Shown: positions 35,845 through 44,522, counted from the stretch's first letter. The stretch is DNA of 64,000 nucleotides from Paenibacillus cookii (GCF_018333375.1 NZ_BORW01000019.1:1-64000); one strand, 5' to 3'. Notes: a model not told the origin generated them from the sequence alone. A program made the numbers and translations.

Positions 35845-37551
35845 ATGGCACAACAAGAGCTTAACAACCAAAATCTGGAACCAATGCGGCCGAAAACGTT
35901 GGGTGAATATCTTTTGGACTGTTTGAAACAGGAGGGACTGACCGACATTTTCGGCGTGCCCGGAGACTATAATTTCTCTCTGCTGGATGCGATCGAACGG
36001 TACGCCGGACTGCTATTCATTAACGGACGAAATGAGCTGAACTCCGGATACGCGGCGGATGCTTATGCGAGAATCAGAGGATTGTCCGCGCTCGTCACCA
36101 CGTTTGGCGTCGGCGAAATGAGCGCCTGCAACGCCGTTGCCGGCGCCTGCAGCGAGCATGTGCCCGTGATCCATATCGTCGGCTCGCCGCCGGATGCGGC
36201 ACAGAAGCAGCACAAGCTGATGCATCATACGTTAATGGACGGCAATTATGACGTATTCCGCAAGATGTATGAACAAATCACGGCCTATACGGCCGTACTG
36301 ACGCCCGAAAATGCCATGCTGGAAATCCCGAATGCCATCCGGATCGCCAAGGAAAAAAAGCAACCGGTGTATCTCGTCGTTGCCGACGATTTGGTCGCCA
36401 AGCCGGTGGTTATGCGCCAAGAAGCCAGCCCGGCGTCAACCAATTCGAGTCCCGAAGCGCTGCAGACCGCCGTCGAACACATCACCAGGATGTTGATGCA
36501 GGCGCAAAACGCAATCCTTTTAGTGGACGTCAAAACGATGAGGTTCCATTGGGAGCCATACGTACGCAAACTTGCGGAATCGCTGAATTTGCCGGTAGTT
36601 TCCACGTTGTACGGCAAAAGCGCGTTCGACGAATCGCATCCGCTTTTTATGGGCATGTATGGAGGAGCCTTCGGCCGTCAGGACGTCCGCAGCCTTGTGG
36701 AAAGCGCGGATTGCGTCATCGCAGCCGGCTTTGTGGAGGCGGACGGCAATACCGCGAATTTTACGGCCAAACTGGACCCGCTCCGGCTTATAGACATTCA
36801 ACCCTCGAAGGTTAAAGCGGGTCTGGCGGAATATCCCAACGTGAAGGCGGAGGATCTGTTGCTCGCTTTGCAAAACATCGGGTGGAAACAGCCGGGAACG
36901 CCAACCAAAGGGCCCGGACCGTACGACGCCGTTACAGGCAATCCGGATGATTCGCTTCAGGCGGCTTCCTACTATCCCCGGTTTCAACGGATGCTCAAAG
37001 AAGGGGATATCGTGATTGCGGAAACGGGAACATTTTATTACGGCATGAGTCAGGTTTCGCTCCCGGTCAACACGCTGTTTATCGGCCAGGGAGCATGGCA
37101 ATCGATCGGTTACGCCACGCCTGCAGCCTATGGAGCATGCATTGCGGCCCCTTCGCGCAGGGTCCTGCTTTTCACGGGCGACGGCTCCTTGCAGCTCACG
37201 GCCCAGGAAATCAGTTCCATGCTGTATTACGGCTGCAAGCCGATCATTTTCGTGCTGAACAATGACGGATATACCATCGAAAAATATTTGAACGCAAAGA
37301 CCGAAAACCAAACCTATAACAACATCCCGAACTGGTCCTATACGAAGCTTGCGGAAGCCTTCGGCGGGGAAGCTTATGCCGTAACGGTTCGGACCAATCA
37401 AGAGCTGGATGACGCGATCTCCCGCGCGGAAAAGGAATGCGCCGGCAAAATGTGCATCATCGAGCTGATGGCGGGCGACCCGATGGATGCTCCGGACTAC
37501 ATGCGCAAGATGCGCGACTATTTGGAGCAGCAGGAAAAACTGAAAAAATAA
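35845..37551 (+). CDS. Thiamine-dependent 2-keto acid decarboxylase (pyruvate/indolepyruvate decarboxylase family)
   Basis: This 568-residue cytoplasmic enzyme has the full three-domain layout of the family. The N-terminal cofactor-activating Glu lies in NELNSGYAADAYAR, the decarboxylase-specific His pair in MHHTLMDGNYDVF, and the C-terminal cofactor motif starts GDGSLQLTAQE and ends LNNDGYTIEKY. These features separate it from acetolactate synthase. It should convert pyruvate, indolepyruvate or branched-chain keto acids to aldehydes plus CO2; the substrate cannot be told from motifs. The AAGGAGCC site is about 11 bases ahead of the ATG. A repeat-rich intergenic region follows. Confidence 0.88.
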   Translation: MAQQELNNQNLEPMRPKTLGEYLLDCLKQEGLTDIFGVPGDYNFSLLDAIERYAGLLFINGRNELNSGYAADAYARIRGLSALVTTFGVGEMSACNAVAGACSEHVPVIHIVGSPPDAAQKQHKLMHHTLMDGNYDVFRKMYEQITAYTAVLTPENAMLEIPNAIRIAKEKKQPVYLVVADDLVAKPVVMRQEASPASTNSSPEALQTAVEHITRMLMQAQNAILLVDVKTMRFHWEPYVRKLAESLNLPVVSTLYGKSAFDESHPLFMGMYGGAFGRQDVRSLVESADCVIAAGFVEADGNTANFTAKLDPLRLIDIQPSKVKAGLAEYPNVKAEDLLLALQNIGWKQPGTPTKGPGPYDAVTGNPDDSLQAASYYPRFQRMLKEGDIVIAETGTFYYGMSQVSLPVNTLFIGQGAWQSIGYATPAAYGACIAAPSRRVLLFTGDGSLQLTAQEISSMLYYGCKPIIFVLNNDGYTIEKYLNAKTENQTYNNIPNWSYTKLAEAFGGEAYAVTVRTNQELDDAISRAEKECAGKMCIIELMAGDPMDAPDYMRKMRDYLEQQEKLKK

Positions 37552-37556
37552 TTCAC

Positions 37557-37741
37557 TTATATAGAATGAATTAAAGTTTTTACTTGTCATTCCTTGATCC
37601 ACAGGGACTATCCGTTTCAAAGATGTGACTTACTTTAATTCAAATCTATATATAGAATGAATAAAAGTAATGAAGGTTATAGGGCCGCATCGGGTTCTTT
37701 GAACAGGAAGGTTCAATGCAAACTTTAGTTCAATCTATATG
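37557..37741. repeat. Array of TATAGA-GAAT-AAAGT repeats
   Basis: A motif close to TATAGAATGAATTAAAGT occurs about four times: forward at 37557-37577, inverted at about 37631-37650, forward at 37649-37668 and inverted at about 37725-37743. The middle two form a long dyad (TTACTTT-ATTC, a CTATATATAG core, then GAAT-AAAGTAA). No gene is visible here. The arrangement suggests a multi-site operator or a small dispersed palindromic repeat. Confidence 0.5.
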
Positions 37742-37753
37742 GATCAAAACTGT

Positions 37754-37795
37754 ACACCCGTTTCGTTTCTTGCTATAGTAAACGAAAACGGGTGT
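37754..37795. promoter_or_regulatory. Long hairpin before the AlkC-like gene
   Basis: ACACCCGTTTCGTTT (37754-37768) pairs with AAACGAAAACGGGTGT (37780-37795) with one extra base, giving a stem of about 15 bp. The loop contains TATAGT, a possible -10. It may be an operator or the end of the preceding transcript; it lacks a good T-run. Confidence 0.45.
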
Positions 37796-37835
37796 TCGCA
37801 TTTTGCGGAACCTTTGAACGACGGGGGAGAAAAAT

Positions 37836-38939
37836 TTGGCTGAAGCGTTAAAAGCGATGTACGATCGGGAGTTTTTAGGGGATTTCGCCGGGAAGGTCAG
37901 ATCCGCATATCCGGCCTTTCAGGCCGAGGACTTTGTTGCAACAATCATGGACGATGCTTGGGAGGGACTGGAGCTAAAGGCGAGAATCCGCCGAATCGCG
38001 ACCGTTTTGGGCGAATTTTTGCCTTCGTCTTATCCGGCTGCGTTGGAGGTGTTGTTTTCGATCGATGAGGATTGTACCGGGTTTCCGTACCTGTTTTTTC
38101 CCGACTATGTCGAAGTGTACGGGCAGGATCCGCAACATTGGGATCTTTCGATGGGGGCGTTGGAGCGGTTCACGCAGCGTTCCTCGTCCGAATTTGCGGT
38201 CAGACCGTTCATTTTGCGCGATCCGCAGCGGATGATGAACCAAATGCTGATATGGTCGCAACATCCGAACGAACATGTCAGACGTTTGGCGAGCGAAGGC
38301 TGCAGACCCCGTCTGCCGTGGGGACAAGCGCTTGCGCCATTCAAAAAGGATCCTTCCCCCGTGCTGCCGGTGTTGGAGCGGCTGAAGGAAGATCCGTCGC
38401 TTTATGTCCGCAAGAGCGTGGCCAACAATTTGAACGATATCGCCAAAGACCATCCTGACATCGTGATTCGGCTGGCCAAAGCGTGGCTCGGGAACCATCC
38501 GGATACCGATTGGATTGTCAGGCATGCCTGCCGGACGTTGATCCGGAAAGCGGAGCCGGACATCATGAGGCTGTTTGGCTATTCCGGCAGCAGCGAGGGA
38601 AACGCGCTTGTGCAGTCGGCTGTGCTTGCGGTCGAGCCCAAGAAAATATCCATTGGGGACCACAGCATGATTCATTATGAGCTTTCCATTCGGGAAGGAA
38701 CCGACGCGCGCTTAAGGATCGAATATGGCATTTATTTCGTGAAAGCCAACGGACAAACCTCACGCAAGTTGTTCCTCCTGTCGGACAAAACCGTCCCCGG
38801 CGGCTCGAAGCTGACAGGGCGGCGCAAGCACGGCTGGTCCGATTTGACGACAAGGCGCCATTATCCGGGGGAGCATCGCATCGTGCTGGTCGTCAATGGC
38901 GAGGAGGTCGCGGAAGACACTCTATGGCTCAAGGCCTGA
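37836..38939 (+). CDS. AlkC-like DNA alkylation repair protein (YhaZ type)
   Basis: This 367-residue HEAT-like-repeat protein resembles the AlkC/AlkD DNA glycosylase superfamily. Characteristic stretches are HVRRLASEGCRPRLPW near 150 and YVRKSVANNLNDIAKDHP near 190. The region from about 265 onwards is beta-rich and looks like the C-terminal Ig-like domain known for AlkC. Such enzymes remove N3-alkylated purines from DNA. The start is TTG 37836 behind GGGGGAG. It stands alone between the repeat region and a convergent lipoprotein gene. Confidence 0.82.
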   Translation: MAEALKAMYDREFLGDFAGKVRSAYPAFQAEDFVATIMDDAWEGLELKARIRRIATVLGEFLPSSYPAALEVLFSIDEDCTGFPYLFFPDYVEVYGQDPQHWDLSMGALERFTQRSSSEFAVRPFILRDPQRMMNQMLIWSQHPNEHVRRLASEGCRPRLPWGQALAPFKKDPSPVLPVLERLKEDPSLYVRKSVANNLNDIAKDHPDIVIRLAKAWLGNHPDTDWIVRHACRTLIRKAEPDIMRLFGYSGSSEGNALVQSAVLAVEPKKISIGDHSMIHYELSIREGTDARLRIEYGIYFVKANGQTSRKLFLLSDKTVPGGSKLTGRRKHGWSDLTTRRHYPGEHRIVLVVNGEEVAEDTLWLKA

Positions 38940-38968
38940 CTAGGATTGAAACGAAAGGGCCAAAGCAT

Positions 38969-39457
38969 TTAGATGACTTCCAATGCAAAAACATAAAAAG
39001 CGTCCCCAAGGGAAACATGCTCCCGTTTTTCATCCATCCACCAGACCCCGTATGAAAAATAGTAGGTTCCTTTTTGAGTCGGAGCTCGGAAGGTATTTTC
39101 TTTCACGGCAATCTCCGTGTTCTTGCCTTCCGAAATTTGCTCCAGGTGGATTTTGTTCGGAAGGGGTTCGTAATCCATCACAAATTTGATTTCGGCGCCG
39201 GGTCTTACCTTGACCGGCTTTTTGTTTTTTAGGAGTTCGGCCGGACCGACCGCGTCTATGCACGTGCTAGTGTTTTTGGAGGACCAGCAGTAGGTGCCGA
39301 GTTTGGTCTCGTGGAGTTGCTCCCCGATTTGTATCGAGGCTTTGGGGGGCTGGCCCCCGGTCAATTCGCGAACGGTCGTCTTGCCTCCGTTGTTGGCCTG
39401 GATCGAACATCCCAATAGGGAGAGCAATATGAAGAGCGTAATGGGCATTTTGATCAT
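38969..39457 (-). CDS. Small lipoprotein of unknown function
   Basis: The start at 39457 (162 residues) follows AAGGAGGGG. A short signal peptide ends in the lipobox LLGC (about residue 16), so the protein is lipid-anchored outside the membrane. The rest alternates in a beta-sandwich-like pattern, with two Cys in the CWSSKNTSTC segment that could form a disulfide and a C-terminal YYFSYGVWWMDEK strand. I recognise no family. The longer frame to 39490 lacks a ribosome site. Confidence 0.7.
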   Translation of the reverse strand: MIKMPITLFILLSLLGCSIQANNGGKTTVRELTGGQPPKASIQIGEQLHETKLGTYCWSSKNTSTCIDAVGPAELLKNKKPVKVRPGAEIKFVMDYEPLPNKIHLEQISEGKNTEIAVKENTFRAPTQKGTYYFSYGVWWMDEKREHVSLGDAFYVFALEVI

Positions 39458-39523
39458 GTGCACCCCTCCTTTAAGAAACAGACGGTGCAAACATTATGGT
39501 TGTTGCGATTGAAAACAATTCCC

Positions 39524-39553
39524 TTGACAATTTGGAAAAAAATACGAGATAAT
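39524..39553 (+). promoter_or_regulatory. Promoter of the LacI regulator operon
   Basis: TTGACA (39524-39529) and GATAAT (39548-39553) are 18 bp apart and directly abut the palindrome at 39551-39568. Confidence 0.7.
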
Positions 39554-39568
39554 GTACGCGCGTACATT
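39551..39568. promoter_or_regulatory. LacI-type operator
   Basis: A perfect 18-bp palindrome, AATGTACG-CG-CGTACATT, has the central CpG and length typical of LacI-family operators. It overlaps the -10 box and start site, so the regulator encoded next probably represses its own operon. Confidence 0.75.
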
Positions 39569-39630
39569 AAAGTTTTTCAGCTTGATTCACTATCAACAAC
39601 TTGTTTGTGGAATGCAGGGGGTGATGCCGT

Positions 39631-40713
39631 ATCGTCACACGAAAAGCGGTTGCGGACATGGCGGGCGTATCGGAAGCAACGGTTTCCCGCGTGTTCAACC
39701 GGGTGGGTCCGATCAAGGAAGAAACGAGGCTGAAAGTGCTGAAGGCGGCCGAGACGTTGGGATATTACCCCAATGCCATCGCCCAAAGCTTTGCCCGCAG
39801 AAAAAGCGGCAATCTCGGCGTCGTGCTTCCTTATGTGCCGAAGGTACATATTTTTTCAACGTATTATTTTTCGGAGATTTTGAGCGGGATCGGGGAACAG
39901 GTTCGCGAGCTTGGTTACGATATGCTGCTGATTTTTCGCAAACCCGGCGATGACAACGGTTACACGGAGCTGTTTCGATCGCAAAAGATCGACGCGTGCA
40001 TCCTTTTGGGAACGACGGATACGCCGGAGGAGCGGAAAGCGCTAAGGGCGCTGAAGGAGGCGAACCATCCGTTTTGTTTGGTAAACCAGCATTTTGCCGG
40101 CGAAGAGTTTCTTGAAGTGGATGCGGATCATGAACAAGGCGCCTATGAAGCGGTGAAGCATCTGCTTGACGAGGGTTACCGCCGCATCGCGTTCCTGAAC
40201 GGTCCGCCCGGATATTCGAACAGCGCCGACCGTCTTAAGGGATACGTACGCGCGATGACGGAAGCCGGCATTTTCAATCCCGGGTATGATCCGGATAAAG
40301 CGATCCCCGCCAAATGGCTTGAAACGGGCAATTACAGCCGGACGAGCGGATATGAGGCCGCCTTTCGTTTCGCCCGCCATCTCGATAGCATCGATGCCGT
40401 TTTTGCCGCGAATGACCGGATGGGCATCGGGCTTATTCAAGGCTTTCGGGAACTGGGCGTTATACCCGGCAAAGACATCGCCATCGTCGGTTATGACGAT
40501 TCGGATGGCGCCCGGATCACAGATCCGCCGTTGACGAGCGTGGCCGTCCCTTTTTACCGGATGGGGGCGCTTGCCGCCAAGCTTTTGCTTACGGAAAATG
40601 CGGACGAGGCTGTGTCGGAATTCGGGGAAGGGGTAAATCATATCAGCGGTCATTTATATCAAATGGCAACCCGGCTTGTCGTTCGATCATCGAGCGCAAG
40701 GAGCCAAGCATAG
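39631..40713 (+). CDS. LacI-family transcriptional regulator with apparent ATC start
   Basis: The protein has the LacI HTH (VADMAGVSEATVSRVFN), the hinge (NAIAQSFARRKSGNLGVVLP) and a periplasmic-binding-protein-like sugar domain. No ATG, GTG or TTG lies in frame before the HTH. The first ATG (39658) would delete the first DNA-contacting helix. ATC 39631 lies five bases after AGGGGGTGAT and gives the usual LacI N-terminus, so I use it (360 residues). A sequencing or real indel is the alternative. It should control the two dehydrogenases and the ThuA protein downstream. Confidence 0.78.
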   Translation: MVTRKAVADMAGVSEATVSRVFNRVGPIKEETRLKVLKAAETLGYYPNAIAQSFARRKSGNLGVVLPYVPKVHIFSTYYFSEILSGIGEQVRELGYDMLLIFRKPGDDNGYTELFRSQKIDACILLGTTDTPEERKALRALKEANHPFCLVNQHFAGEEFLEVDADHEQGAYEAVKHLLDEGYRRIAFLNGPPGYSNSADRLKGYVRAMTEAGIFNPGYDPDKAIPAKWLETGNYSRTSGYEAAFRFARHLDSIDAVFAANDRMGIGLIQGFRELGVIPGKDIAIVGYDDSDGARITDPPLTSVAVPFYRMGALAAKLLLTENADEAVSEFGEGVNHISGHLYQMATRLVVRSSSARSQA

Positions 40714-40750
40714 GTATGAATAGGGTGCATATGAAAAGGAGGCGTATTCA

Positions 40751-41911
40751 ATGCAGCAGATTCGAGTAGGAATGGTAGGCTACAAATTTATGGGGAAGGC
40801 GCATAGCCATGCATACCGCGACATTCCGATGTTTTTCCCGGACGTCGTTCATCCCGTCATGCAGGCGATTTGCGGCCGCGACGCGGAAGGGGTATCCCAA
40901 GCCGCAAAACAGTTCGGTTGGAAGGAATACGTCACGGACTGGAAAGAGCTGATCGGACGGGATGACATCGACCTCATCGATATCAATGCTCCAAGCGATA
41001 TGCACAAAGAAATCGCCCTCGAAGCGGCAAAAGCAGGAAAACATTTGCTCTGCGAGAAACCGCTAGCGCTGACCCTCGAGGATTCCCGGGAGATGCTGGC
41101 GGCAGCCGAAGCGGCAGGGGTCAAACATATGGTCGGATTCAACTATCGATTTGCCCCCGCCGTGCAGCTTGCCCGCAAACTGATCCAGGAAGGGCGTCTG
41201 GGACAAATTTATCATTTCCGCGGCTGGTTTTTGCAGGACTGGATCATCGATCCGGAATTTCCGCTCGTATGGCGCCTCCAGAAAGATATCGCCGGTTCCG
41301 GTTCCCATGGGGATTTGGGGGCGCATATCATCGACATGGCCCACTTCCTTGTGGGCGACATCGAGGAAGTCATCGGGATGAGCGAGACGTTTATCAAAGA
41401 ACGGCCGCTGCCGGGCTCCATGAGCGGTTTAAGCGCCAAGGGCAACCAATCGGACGAAAAAGGCCCGGTCACCGTGGACGATGCGACCTTGTTCCTGGCG
41501 AAATTCGCCAACGGCGCATTGGGAAGCTTTGAAGCGACCCGGTTTGCCGCCGGCCACCGCTGCACGAATTCCTTCGAGATCAACGGAAGCAAAGGCAGCT
41601 TGAAATTCGATTTCGAACGGATGAACGAACTGCAGGTTTATTTCACGGAGGATGCCGAAGACGTGCAGGGCTTCCGCCGCGTTCTGGCGACCGATCCCGC
41701 GCACGCTTATGCCGAAGCCTGGTGGCCGCCGGGACATACCATCGGGTTCGAACATACGTTCATCCATGAAACGGTCGAGCTGCTTCAGGCGATCCGCGAA
41801 GACCGGCAGCCCGTTCCGAATTTTGCGGACGGCGTGAAATGCCAGCAGGTGCTTGAAGCCGTCGATTTGTCGATCGCGGAGAGAAGATGGGTGCGCACCG
41901 AGGAGCTTTAA
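40751..41911 (+). CDS. Gfo/Idh/MocA-family oxidoreductase
   Basis: This 386-residue NAD(P)-dependent dehydrogenase candidate has the Rossmann start IRVGMVGYKFMGKAHSHAY, the motif LLCEKPLALT and the substrate-domain stretch SGSHGDLGAHIIDMAHFL. The GKAHSHAY start is typical of the inositol/sugar dehydrogenase branch. AAAAGGAGG gives a strong ribosome site. It is the first structural gene of the LacI-controlled operon. Confidence 0.87.
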   Translation: MQQIRVGMVGYKFMGKAHSHAYRDIPMFFPDVVHPVMQAICGRDAEGVSQAAKQFGWKEYVTDWKELIGRDDIDLIDINAPSDMHKEIALEAAKAGKHLLCEKPLALTLEDSREMLAAAEAAGVKHMVGFNYRFAPAVQLARKLIQEGRLGQIYHFRGWFLQDWIIDPEFPLVWRLQKDIAGSGSHGDLGAHIIDMAHFLVGDIEEVIGMSETFIKERPLPGSMSGLSAKGNQSDEKGPVTVDDATLFLAKFANGALGSFEATRFAAGHRCTNSFEINGSKGSLKFDFERMNELQVYFTEDAEDVQGFRRVLATDPAHAYAEAWWPPGHTIGFEHTFIHETVELLQAIREDRQPVPNFADGVKCQQVLEAVDLSIAERRWVRTEEL

Positions 41912-41942
41912 AATATAAGCTTAAGCCTAAGGAGATGTTGAC

Positions 41943-42662
41943 ATGAAAAAAGCGCTAATCGTTTGGGGAGGCTGGTTAGGCCATCAACCCGAGGAAGTAT
42001 CGGCCTTATTCCGCGGCATTTTGGAAGGGGAAGGATATGAAGTCGAAGTTTCCGATACGCTGGCGGCTTTCGACGATGGCGAAAAATTGAAAACGCTTGA
42101 CCTGATCATCCCCGTATGGACGATGGGCGAAATCAGCCAGGAACGGGTTAACCGCGTGTCCGAAGCCGTTCAGAACGGAGTCGGTCTCGCAGGCTGCCAC
42201 GGCGGCATGTGCGACGCCTTCCGCAACAACGTCGACTGGCAGTTTATGACCGGCGGCAACTGGGTGGCCCATCCCGGAAACGACGGGACCCCTCACCGTA
42301 TCCACATTGCCAATACGTCGAGTCCGATCGTGGAGGGGATCGAAGATTTTGACGTGTCCACCGAGCAGTATTACCTCCATGTCGACCCGGCGGTCGAAGT
42401 GCTGGCAACGACCCGGTTCCCGGTTGCCGACGGGCCTCACGTGTATAACAAATCCGTTGATATGCCTGTCGCATGGACCAAACGGTGGGGGCTCGGACGG
42501 GTGTTCTATTGCTCGCTCGGGCATCAGGCGAACGTGCTCGAGCTCCCGCCGGTGAAGGAAATCATGCGCAGAGGCATGCTGTGGGCGGCGGAAGGCAAAG
42601 CGAAGGCGGCGGGTCAGCGTGCGGGAAGCGGGTATACCGGCATGATGGACAGCCAGGTATAA
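41943..42662 (+). CDS. ThuA-like protein
   Basis: This 239-residue cytoplasmic protein has the ThuA (trehalose utilisation) class I glutamine-amidotransferase-like fold. Conserved features are IVWGGWLGHQPEE, GLAGCHGGMCDAFR (nucleophile-elbow position) and the later PVAWTKRWGLGRVFY. ThuA proteins accompany sugar dehydrogenases in disaccharide oxidation; 3-ketosugar handling has been proposed for the family. AAGGAGATG precedes the ATG. It sits between two Gfo/Idh genes, the classic neighbourhood. Confidence 0.87.
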   Translation: MKKALIVWGGWLGHQPEEVSALFRGILEGEGYEVEVSDTLAAFDDGEKLKTLDLIIPVWTMGEISQERVNRVSEAVQNGVGLAGCHGGMCDAFRNNVDWQFMTGGNWVAHPGNDGTPHRIHIANTSSPIVEGIEDFDVSTEQYYLHVDPAVEVLATTRFPVADGPHVYNKSVDMPVAWTKRWGLGRVFYCSLGHQANVLELPPVKEIMRRGMLWAAEGKAKAAGQRAGSGYTGMMDSQV

Positions 42663-42693
42663 ATTTTTATAGGAATGGAGAGCGTTCATCATC

Positions 42694-43797
42694 ATGAAGA
42701 AAATGAATGTCGGCATTATCGGATGCGGAAATATCAGCTCCATCTATTTTGAGAATTTAAAAACGTTCCCGGCGGTTGAAGTCACCGCCTGCGCGGATTT
42801 GGATCTTGGCCGGGCCAAGGAAAAAGCCGAGCGGTTCGGAATCGCCAAGGGCTGCACGGTTGCCGAATTGCTTGCGGATCCGGAGATCGAGCTGGTCGTC
42901 AACCTTACGATTCCGGCTGCCCACGGTCAGGTATGCCTGGATATTTTGGAAGCCGGGAAGCATGTGTACGTCGAAAAACCGCTGGCCGTTACCCGCGAAG
43001 AAGGGCAAGCCATTTTGGCTAAAGCCGAAGAAAAAGGGCTTCTCGTCGGCAGCGCCCCGGACACGTTCCTTGGCGGAGGCATTCAAACCTGCATCAAGCT
43101 TATTGCGGATGGCTGGATCGGCACGCCCGTGGCCGCAACGGCGTTTATGATGGGGAGAGGGCATGAACATTGGCATCCGGATCCCGAGTTTTATTACGCC
43201 AAAGGCGGGGGGCCGATGTTCGATATGGGACCGTATTACCTGACGGCCTTGGTCGCCATGTTGGGTCCGATCAAACGCATAGCCGGCATGGCAAAGATCT
43301 CCTATCCTGAGCGGACAATCACCAGCGCCAAAAAATTCGGGCAAACGATCCCGGTGGAGACGGCGACCCATGTCGCGGGCGTACTCGATTTCCACGGCGG
43401 GGCGATCGGTACGATGATTACGTCCTTTGACGTGTTTGGCGGGAGCCGGCTGCCTTGCATCGAAATTTACGGAAGCCAGGGAACGCTTGTCGTTCCGGAT
43501 CCGAATACGTTCGGCGGGCCGGTCACGCTCAAGCGCCATGACAGCCAGGAGTGGAAGGAAATCCCGCTGTCCCACGGCTATACCGGGAATTCGCGGGGGA
43601 TCGGCGTGCTTGATATGGTTTATGCGCTGAAAAGCGGCAGAAAAAACCGGGTGAGCGGCGATTTGGGCTTCCATGTTCTTGAAGCGATGCACGCCTTCCA
43701 CGACTCTTCCGAGCAGGACCGATATTACATCATGAAAAGTAGCTGCGAACGTCCCGAACCGATTCCGCAACATCTTCCCTACGGCGTGATGGATTAA
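42694..43797 (+). CDS. Gfo/Idh/MocA-family oxidoreductase
   Basis: This is a third member of the LacI operon, 367 residues, with NVGIIGCGNISSIYF at the nucleotide-binding site, VYVEKPLAVT as family motif and GGGPMFDMGPYYLTAL in the substrate domain. The last motif is seen in the branch acting on sugars such as galactose or deoxy-inositols. The partner dehydrogenase at 40751 differs clearly in sequence, so the pair may carry out two steps on one sugar. GGAGAG is the ribosome site. Confidence 0.87.
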   Translation: MKKMNVGIIGCGNISSIYFENLKTFPAVEVTACADLDLGRAKEKAERFGIAKGCTVAELLADPEIELVVNLTIPAAHGQVCLDILEAGKHVYVEKPLAVTREEGQAILAKAEEKGLLVGSAPDTFLGGGIQTCIKLIADGWIGTPVAATAFMMGRGHEHWHPDPEFYYAKGGGPMFDMGPYYLTALVAMLGPIKRIAGMAKISYPERTITSAKKFGQTIPVETATHVAGVLDFHGGAIGTMITSFDVFGGSRLPCIEIYGSQGTLVVPDPNTFGGPVTLKRHDSQEWKEIPLSHGYTGNSRGIGVLDMVYALKSGRKNRVSGDLGFHVLEAMHAFHDSSEQDRYYIMKSSCERPEPIPQHLPYGVMD

Positions 43798-43953
43798 TCC
43801 ATCGCGCTTTTTTTTCCGCGCGGGCGGGCCACCAGGCCAGGCATCGTAATCTATGGCAAAAAACACAAGAATATCGTAGAAACCTAGAATACACTATTAC
43901 CTGCAAGGTCAATGACAGACGATTCTTGAAAATGACTGCCCGAGGTGAAATCG

Positions 43954-44343
43954 ATGCCTGTTAAAAAGAAGAAACAGAGACGGCGCTCGTCCAAATGGAC
44001 GGGAAAACCGGTGCTTGTCGTGTTGAAGGACGGCAGCAGCTATATCGGCACGGTGAAGAAACAAGACCGCAGCGGCCTCGTCCTTAGCGGAGTATGGGCC
44101 GATCCGCAGCGAACGGCGGCGATTTTGGAGAACAGGAACAAGGCCCATGTATCCGGCATATTAAGTCTTCTGTTCGGCGGGGGATCCAGCCGGTCCGCGC
44201 CATCCGCCAGTCTGAACAGATCGGAAGAAACGGATGGAAGCGGAACGGGAATGTTCGGCTTCATCGGCAAAATCATTCCCACCATCCAAATCGGCATGAA
44301 TGTCATGCGTTCGATTATGCCTCTGGTAGGATTGCTGAAATAA
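43954..44343 (+). CDS. Small basic protein with Sm-like N-terminal strand pattern, unknown
   Basis: The start is ATG 43954 (129 residues) with GAGGTGA upstream. The N-terminus is very basic (PVKKKKQRRRSSKW). The next segment, VLVVLKDGSSYIGTVKKQD, has the beta-strand pattern of Sm/LSm-like barrels (glycine-turn, then a hydrophobic strand). The C-terminal 35 residues are hydrophobic (FIGKIIPTIQIGMNVM and onwards), so membrane association is possible. I recognise no named family. It is followed by a terminator and seems to be monocistronic. Confidence 0.65.
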   Translation: MPVKKKKQRRRSSKWTGKPVLVVLKDGSSYIGTVKKQDRSGLVLSGVWADPQRTAAILENRNKAHVSGILSLLFGGGSSRSAPSASLNRSEETDGSGTGMFGFIGKIIPTIQIGMNVMRSIMPLVGLLK

Positions 44344-44367
44344 TGACCTATTCGCATAACCCCTGAG

Positions 44368-44393
44368 GCTCCCGGAAGGGAGCTTTCTTTTTT
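44368..44393 (+). terminator. Terminator
   Basis: GCTCCC-GGAA-GGGAGC is a 6-bp stem with a stable tetraloop, followed by TTTCTTTTTT. Confidence 0.85.
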
Positions 44394-44460
44394 GGTTCGT
44401 TTTATGAACGTCCGATGCGTCAACATCCGCTGCCCTCCTTCCAATTTGTATTTTTTAACA

Positions 44461-44490
44461 TTGAATACCGAATATACGTTCGCATATAAT
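44461..44490 (+). promoter_or_regulatory. Promoter of the SOS-box operon
   Basis: TTGAAT (44461-44466) and a perfect TATAAT (44485-44490) are 18 bp apart. Two LexA-type boxes overlap or flank it. Confidence 0.7.
44470..44481. promoter_or_regulatory. LexA (DinR) box, upstream copy
   Basis: GAATATACGTTC in the promoter spacer, flanked by C and G, differs by one base from the Bacillales SOS pattern GAAC-N4-GTTC. Confidence 0.55.
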
Positions 44491-44492
44491 AA

Positions 44493-44504
44493 GAACAAAA
44501 GTTC
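44493..44504. promoter_or_regulatory. LexA (DinR) box, downstream copy
   Basis: GAACAAAAGTTC fits GAAC-N4-GTTC exactly and extends to a 6-bp arm palindrome (AAGAAC/GTTCTT). It lies two bases after the -10 box, where LexA would block initiation. Confidence 0.75.
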
Positions 44505-44522
44505 TTGTTTGGGGGGATATTC

